A stretch of 9,073 bases of DNA from Bdellovibrio sp. ZAP7 (GTDB lineage: Bacteria > Bacteroidota > Bacteroidia > Flavobacteriales > Flavobacteriaceae): contig CALPKO020000034.1 of assembly GCA_943324165.2 (NCBI GenBank), positions 1 through 9,073 on the forward strand. Direction: 5' to 3'. Within the stretch, counting starts at the first letter, position 1. Every line of letters begins with the position of its first letter. Under the pieces are notes generated by a model. It was not told the DNA's origin. It saw only the letters and a list, made by a program, of their open reading frames with translations, and did not search any database. Positions 5,719-9,073 of this stretch are shown one piece after another. Both the position numbers and the translations under genes were made by a program.

Positions 5719-7602
5719 TTATTGAGCTAAAAATAAATAGGAAACAATTGCGGTCAAGCCCAAAACAAAGGCAAATAGGTAAAATCCAATACTTCCATTT
5801 TGTAATTTTTTACCTTGAAAACCTAGTGCGTTGGTTATTGTTCCTAAACCAAAAACCAAATTAGATAATGAGGTTTCAAGATGATCTCTAAAAAATCTAG
5901 AAAGCACGTTTATTGGATTTACAAATATTGCGTTGTAGGCTTCGTCAACATAGTATTTATTATACAAAACTTTCGAGAATCCTGTTATTGCTGAATCTTC
6001 ACTTGGGATACTATTTTGTTTGATGTATTTTATGTAGGCAATCACGATGCCTAAAATAGCACCGATTGTTGCTACTCCCATTAGGGTATATTCTACAGTG
6101 CCAAAAGTATGTGCTTCGTGTTCAACTTTGCGGAAAAGCGGCGATAAATAATGTTGCAGCCAGTTGTTTCCAGGTAAATTGATTAAACCGCCAATTGTTG
6201 CTAAAACTCCTAAAACAATTAATGGAATAGTGATTAAACTTGGACTTTCATGTAAATGATGTTTTTGTTCTGCTGTTCCTCGGAATTCTTTAAAGAACGT
6301 CAAGTACATTAATCGGAACATATAAAAAGCAGTCATAATTGAGGCAATCGAGCCAATGAGCCATAGGGCAATATTGTGTTCAAAAGCAACCATTAAGATT
6401 TCATCTTTTGACCAAAATCCTGCAAAAGGAAAAATGCCAGCTATTGCTAAACTTGAAAGCAACATGGTCATAAATGTAATTGGCATTACTTTCTTTAAAC
6501 CTCCCATTTTTCGCATGTCTTGTTCACCATGCAAAGCATGAATAACAGAGCCTGAGCCCAAGAACAGACAAGCTTTGAAAAAAGCGTGTGTAATTACATG
6601 GAAAACGGCTACTTCATAAGCGCCTAGTCCCAATGCTAAAAACATTAATCCTAGTTGAGAAACGGTCGAGTAGGCGAGTACCTTCTTAATATCGTTCTGC
6701 ACTAATCCTATTGTTGCAGCAACTAAAGCCGTGATTGCTCCTATAATGGCTATGATATTTTGAATAAAAGGAGTTAAATCAAATATAAAGTTTAACCTTG
6801 TGATCATAAAAATTCCAGCGGTTACCATTGTTGCAGCGTGAATAAGTGCTGAAACAGGCGTTGGTCCAGCCATCGCATCAGGCAACCAAGTATATAATGG
6901 AATTTGTGCCGATTTTCCACAGGCACCGATAAATAAGCAAAGTGCAGCAATTGAAATCCAGTACAAATCTAAATTAGTAGCGCTTGAAATTGCAGTTTTT
7001 AAAGTGGTATAATCTAAAGTGGCAAATAAATTTCCTAAAATAAAAATGCCAATCAGCAATCCTAAATCACCAATTCTGTTCATAATGAAGGCTTTTTTTG
7101 CTGCATCGTTGTATTCTTGGTTTTTATACCAAAATCCGATTAACAAATAAGAGCATAATCCAACGCCTTCCCAACCAATAAACATAACTAATAAATTACT
7201 TCCCATTACCAACGTTATCATAAAGAAAACGAAAAGATTCAGATAGGCAAAAAATTTGTGCATGTTATCATCTTCGTGCATATAACTTATAGAATAAAGA
7301 TGAATTAACGATCCGATTCCAGTTACAAAAAGCAGCCACAGTAGAGAAAGCTGGTCTAGCAAAAACCCAAAATCAACTTTAAAGTTACTTATTTGAATCC
7401 AATCAAACAAAAATATGGCGATGGGTTGACCGCTTTGATTGATTTGTAGAAAAAATAAAATTGTAATCGCGAAAGAAACTACTACTGAAAGTGTTCCAAT
7501 AATTCCAGCAACATTTTTCCCGAGTGTTTTTCCAAAGAAAATATTAATTAAAAATCCTATAAAAGGAGCTAATAACAAGACTAAAGCTAAATTCGTATCC
7601 AT
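5719..7602 (-). CDS. nuoL: NADH-quinone oxidoreductase subunit L
   Basis: A 627-residue membrane protein at the distal tip of the complex I membrane arm, the third antiporter-like subunit. Hallmarks: Glu145 in FIGWEGVGLCSYLLIGFWY, Asp179 (NRIGDLG), Lys230 in GACGKSAQIPLYTWLPDAM, His255 (ALIHAATMVTAG), His335 and His339 (FHVITHAFFKA), Lys343, and Lys399 (FWSKDEI). These align almost residue for residue with E. coli Glu144, Asp178, Lys229, His254, His334/338, Lys342 and Lys399. The C-terminal part contains LYNKYYVDEAYNAIFVNP (546-563), the conserved start of the long amphipathic lateral helix that runs along NuoM and NuoN, and ends with a final membrane helix (about 604-626). The length matches the family (about 610-630). 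It begins 6 bases after the nuoK stop. Nothing suggests damage. Confidence 0.98.
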   Translation of the reverse strand: MDTNLALVLLLAPFIGFLINIFFGKTLGKNVAGIIGTLSVVVSFAITILFFLQINQSGQPIAIFLFDWIQISNFKVDFGFLLDQLSLLWLLFVTGIGSLIHLYSISYMHEDDNMHKFFAYLNLFVFFMITLVMGSNLLVMFIGWEGVGLCSYLLIGFWYKNQEYNDAAKKAFIMNRIGDLGLLIGIFILGNLFATLDYTTLKTAISSATNLDLYWISIAALCLFIGACGKSAQIPLYTWLPDAMAGPTPVSALIHAATMVTAGIFMITRLNFIFDLTPFIQNIIAIIGAITALVAATIGLVQNDIKKVLAYSTVSQLGLMFLALGLGAYEVAVFHVITHAFFKACLFLGSGSVIHALHGEQDMRKMGGLKKVMPITFMTMLLSSLAIAGIFPFAGFWSKDEILMVAFEHNIALWLIGSIASIMTAFYMFRLMYLTFFKEFRGTAEQKHHLHESPSLITIPLIVLGVLATIGGLINLPGNNWLQHYLSPLFRKVEHEAHTFGTVEYTLMGVATIGAILGIVIAYIKYIKQNSIPSEDSAITGFSKVLYNKYYVDEAYNAIFVNPINVLSRFFRDHLETSLSNLVFGLGTITNALGFQGKKLQNGSIGFYLFAFVLGLTAIVSYLFLAQ

Positions 7603-7608
7603 TGAAAA

Positions 7609-7929
7609 TTATCCTTTTAAGTTTTTTAAATTCGCAACATCAATAGAACCTAAATTTCTAAACACCGAAACCAAAATGGCTAAACCAACGGCAACTTCTG
7701 CTGCAGCTACTGCCATCGAAAAGAAAACAAAAACTTGGCCTTGCGCATCTTGATGATAGGTTGAAAATGCCACAAAAAGCAAATTTACAGCGTTTAACAT
7801 GATTTCTATCGACATAAAAACGATAATTGCATTGCGACGATAGAGCACTCCAAAAACGCCAATACAAAAAAGTATCACCGCTAAAAAAATATAATTGTCT
7901 ATGCCTACTTGGCTTAAAATACTATTCAT
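7609..7929 (-). CDS. nuoK: NADH-quinone oxidoreductase subunit K
   Basis: A 106-residue protein with three membrane helices (about 13-30, 33-55, 65-92), the usual size for NuoK/ND4L. Two membrane-buried glutamates essential for coupling are present: Glu42 in [17 protein letters not shown] and Glu78 in [20 protein letters not shown]. They are 36 residues apart, as are Glu36 and Glu72 of E. coli. NuoK links the quinone-site region (NuoH/J) to the antiporter-like subunits in the chain of charged residues across the membrane arm. The ATG at 7927-7929 comes one base after the nuoJ stop (TAA-T-ATG), indicating translational coupling. An A/T-rich 6-base spacer separates it from nuoL. Confidence 0.98.
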   Translation of the reverse strand: MNSILSQVGIDNYIFLAVILFCIGVFGVLYRRNAIIVFMSIEIMLNAVNLLFVAFSTYHQDAQGQVFVFFSMAVAAAEVAVGLAILVSVFRNLGSIDVANLKNLKG

Positions 7930-7930
7930 A

Positions 7931-8452
7931 TTATTTTTCTAATTTTTCTTTTTTAGACAATAAAACGGTGCCAATCATGGCGACTAGCAATAAAATTGAA
8001 ACGAATTCAAACGGAATCATATAGCCACTCTCGCCATCTAACATTACTTTTCCTAACGCTTTTATAGATTGATAATCTTCTCCAGTAGAATCGCTGATGT
8101 CGGAAACGGGTTTTGAGTTGAAGAAAATAGTAACTAAAATGGCGCATAAACTACAAAAAACTGTAATTGCACCGATTCTTGTTATTCTTGGTTTGTGGAC
8201 TTCATCCTCTTTGTTTAAATTCATTAGCATTATCGTAAATAAAAACAAAATCATAATGGCGCCAGAATAAACAATAATGTGAACGATAGCCAAAAATTGC
8301 GCGTTCAACAGCAAATAATGCCCCGCAATTGAAAAGAAACAAATTACCAAATAGATTGCACTGTGAATAGGATTTCGGCTGTAAATCGTTAAAAATGCAG
8401 TTGCTAAAGTAATTGCAGCTAAAAAATAAAATAAAATTAAAACTGTCGACAT
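7931..8452 (-). CDS. nuoJ: NADH-quinone oxidoreductase subunit J
   Basis: A 173-residue membrane protein with five predicted helices (about 3-23, 30-49, 53-77, 93-112, 146-166). The most conserved segment is helix 3, [21 protein letters not shown] (58-78), equivalent to the ND6 helix whose pi-bulge is linked to coupling; Tyr62 lies in this motif. Between helices 4 and 5 is a polar loop of about 30 residues (113-145), and helix 5 begins with [14 protein letters not shown], which is typical of NuoJ. It starts one base after the nuoI stop (TAA-A-ATG) and ends one base before nuoK, so I-J-K form a strictly coupled block. Length is close to that of E. coli NuoJ (184). Confidence 0.97.
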   Translation of the reverse strand: MSTVLILFYFLAAITLATAFLTIYSRNPIHSAIYLVICFFSIAGHYLLLNAQFLAIVHIIVYSGAIMILFLFTIMLMNLNKEDEVHKPRITRIGAITVFCSLCAILVTIFFNSKPVSDISDSTGEDYQSIKALGKVMLDGESGYMIPFEFVSILLLVAMIGTVLLSKKEKLEK

Positions 8453-8453
8453 T

Positions 8454-9002
8454 TTAGTTAGCGTTTAATAATTGAGTATTCTTCATTGCCATATCCAAAG
8501 GCATAACCAATTTATCTTTTCCAAAAATAAAATCTTCTCTTTCATAACTCGAAGGCACTAATACTTTTGAAGTTGTTAAATAAATGGCGTCTTTCGGACA
8601 AGCCTCTTCGCAAAGTCCGCAAAAAATGCAACGCAACATGTTGATTTCATAAATCGATGCATATTTTTCTTCTCTGTACAAGTGTTTTTCGTCAGCTTTT
8701 CTTTCAGAAGCAGTCATTGTTATGGCTTCAGCTGGACATGATAATGCACATAATCCACAAGCTGTGCAATTTTCTCTGCCTTGTTCGTCGCGTTTTAGCA
8801 TGTGTTGACCTCTGTACACAGGGCTCATTTTTCTAACTTGCTCAGGATACTGAATCGTCACTTTGCGCGTAAACAAGTGTTTTATGGTAATCCACAAACC
8901 TTTGAAAATTGTCACCAAATACAAGCGTTCTAAAAAAGTCATTTCCTTATTGGAAACCATCTTTTTGCGTCCTGATAAGGATATTGTTTCTATTGAAGTC
9001 AT
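8454..9002 (-). CDS. nuoI: NADH-quinone oxidoreductase subunit I, 2x[4Fe-4S] ferredoxin-like
   Basis: A 182-residue peripheral subunit holding the two 4Fe-4S clusters N6a and N6b that carry electrons from the peripheral arm towards cluster N2 and quinone. Two CxxCxxCxxxCP motifs are intact: Cys79, 82, 85, 89 (CTACGLCALSCP) and Cys125, 128, 131, 135 (CIFCGLCEEACP). Upstream is the amphipathic helix FLERLYLVTIFKGLWITIKHLF (about 23-44) that packs on the membrane surface, then the conserved YRGQH (63-67). The start at 9000-9002 is the first ATG after in-frame stops and has an A-rich leader. In-frame ATGs at codons 15 and 21 are alternatives, as residues 1-20 are poorly conserved; a start at any of them keeps all functional motifs. 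NuoJ follows one base after its stop. The upstream neighbour, expected to be nuoH, is outside the window. Confidence 0.97.
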   Translation of the reverse strand: MTSIETISLSGRKKMVSNKEMTFLERLYLVTIFKGLWITIKHLFTRKVTIQYPEQVRKMSPVYRGQHMLKRDEQGRENCTACGLCALSCPAEAITMTASERKADEKHLYREEKYASIYEINMLRCIFCGLCEEACPKDAIYLTTSKVLVPSSYEREDFIFGKDKLVMPLDMAMKNTQLLNAN

Positions 9003-9023
9003 TTTTTATTTCTTATTTTTTTT

Positions 9024-9073
9024 CGAAGCTATTCCTGCTATCTGCTATATCTTTTCCTGCTTAAAGGAAGCAG
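9024..9073. repeat. Partial palindromic dispersed-repeat-like element, cut by the window edge
   Basis: The non-coding sequence upstream of nuoI contains three spaced copies of GCTAT (9028-9032, 9037-9041, 9044-9048), then TATATCTTTTCCTGCTT. CTGCTT at 9057-9062 is complementary to AAGCAG at 9068-9073 with a 5-base loop, and the second arm runs off the window. It resembles, from memory, REP-like dispersed palindromes common between genes in Flavobacterium genomes (GCTAT-rich arm plus CTTTT hairpin). If that is right, the next bases should complete the arm as GAAAAG. Neither the rest of the element nor the end of nuoH is visible, and no long reading frame enters from the right. Confidence 0.45.

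Noticed and set aside
7439..7753. 104-codon plus-strand frame opposite nuoL/nuoK
   Set aside because: Its Lys- and Thr-rich composition is the antisense shadow of hydrophobic membrane protein codons; both opposing genes are certain.

Overview
The window reads as chromosomal DNA from a Flavobacterium-like member of the Bacteroidota. The evidence is strong AT-richness, near absence of Shine-Dalgarno sequences before starts (A/T-rich leaders instead), a type IX secretion C-terminal sorting domain at the left edge, a long-form bacterial phenylalanine hydroxylase, and a nuo operon ending I-J-K-L-M-N. The genus assignment is inference.

Layout, left to right. Positions 1-132 (+) hold the last 43 codons of a protein with a T9SS type A sorting domain. 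A 258-base gap with a weak terminator-like hairpin separates it from a convergent gene (391-2148, -) for a 585-residue iron-dependent aromatic amino acid hydroxylase, probably phenylalanine 4-monooxygenase. Upstream of that gene, a long AU-rich hairpin with a T-tract (2226-2269, read on -) marks the end of the nuo operon. The rest of the window is the distal part of the respiratory complex I operon, all on the minus strand and transcribed right to left: nuoI (9002-8454), nuoJ, nuoK, nuoL, nuoM and nuoN (3709-2342). I through M are packed with gaps of 1, 1, 6 and 10 bases.

The tight packing breaks at two places. Between nuoM and nuoN there is a 559-base stretch carrying a small four-helix-bundle gene of the 23S rRNA intervening-sequence protein family, with an array of 14-bp tandem repeats (4161-4268) on its upstream side. 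A single inverted copy of the same repeat (16 of 17 bases) lies on its downstream side. The unit looks like a cassette inserted into the operon, and its RNA could fold with complementary ends around the small ORF, much as rRNA intervening sequences do. At the right edge, upstream of nuoI, is what appears to be half of a dispersed palindromic repeat cut by the window end; nuoH is not visible.

Functionally, NuoI carries two 4Fe-4S clusters (N6a/N6b) that pass electrons towards quinone, while NuoJ, K, L, M and N are membrane subunits of the proton-pumping arm. All their expected charged residues are present, so the complex looks intact. The hydroxylase (Phe to Tyr) and the secreted protein are unrelated neighbours separated by terminators or gaps. 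The most notable feature is the repeat-flanked four-helix-bundle cassette inside the operon.
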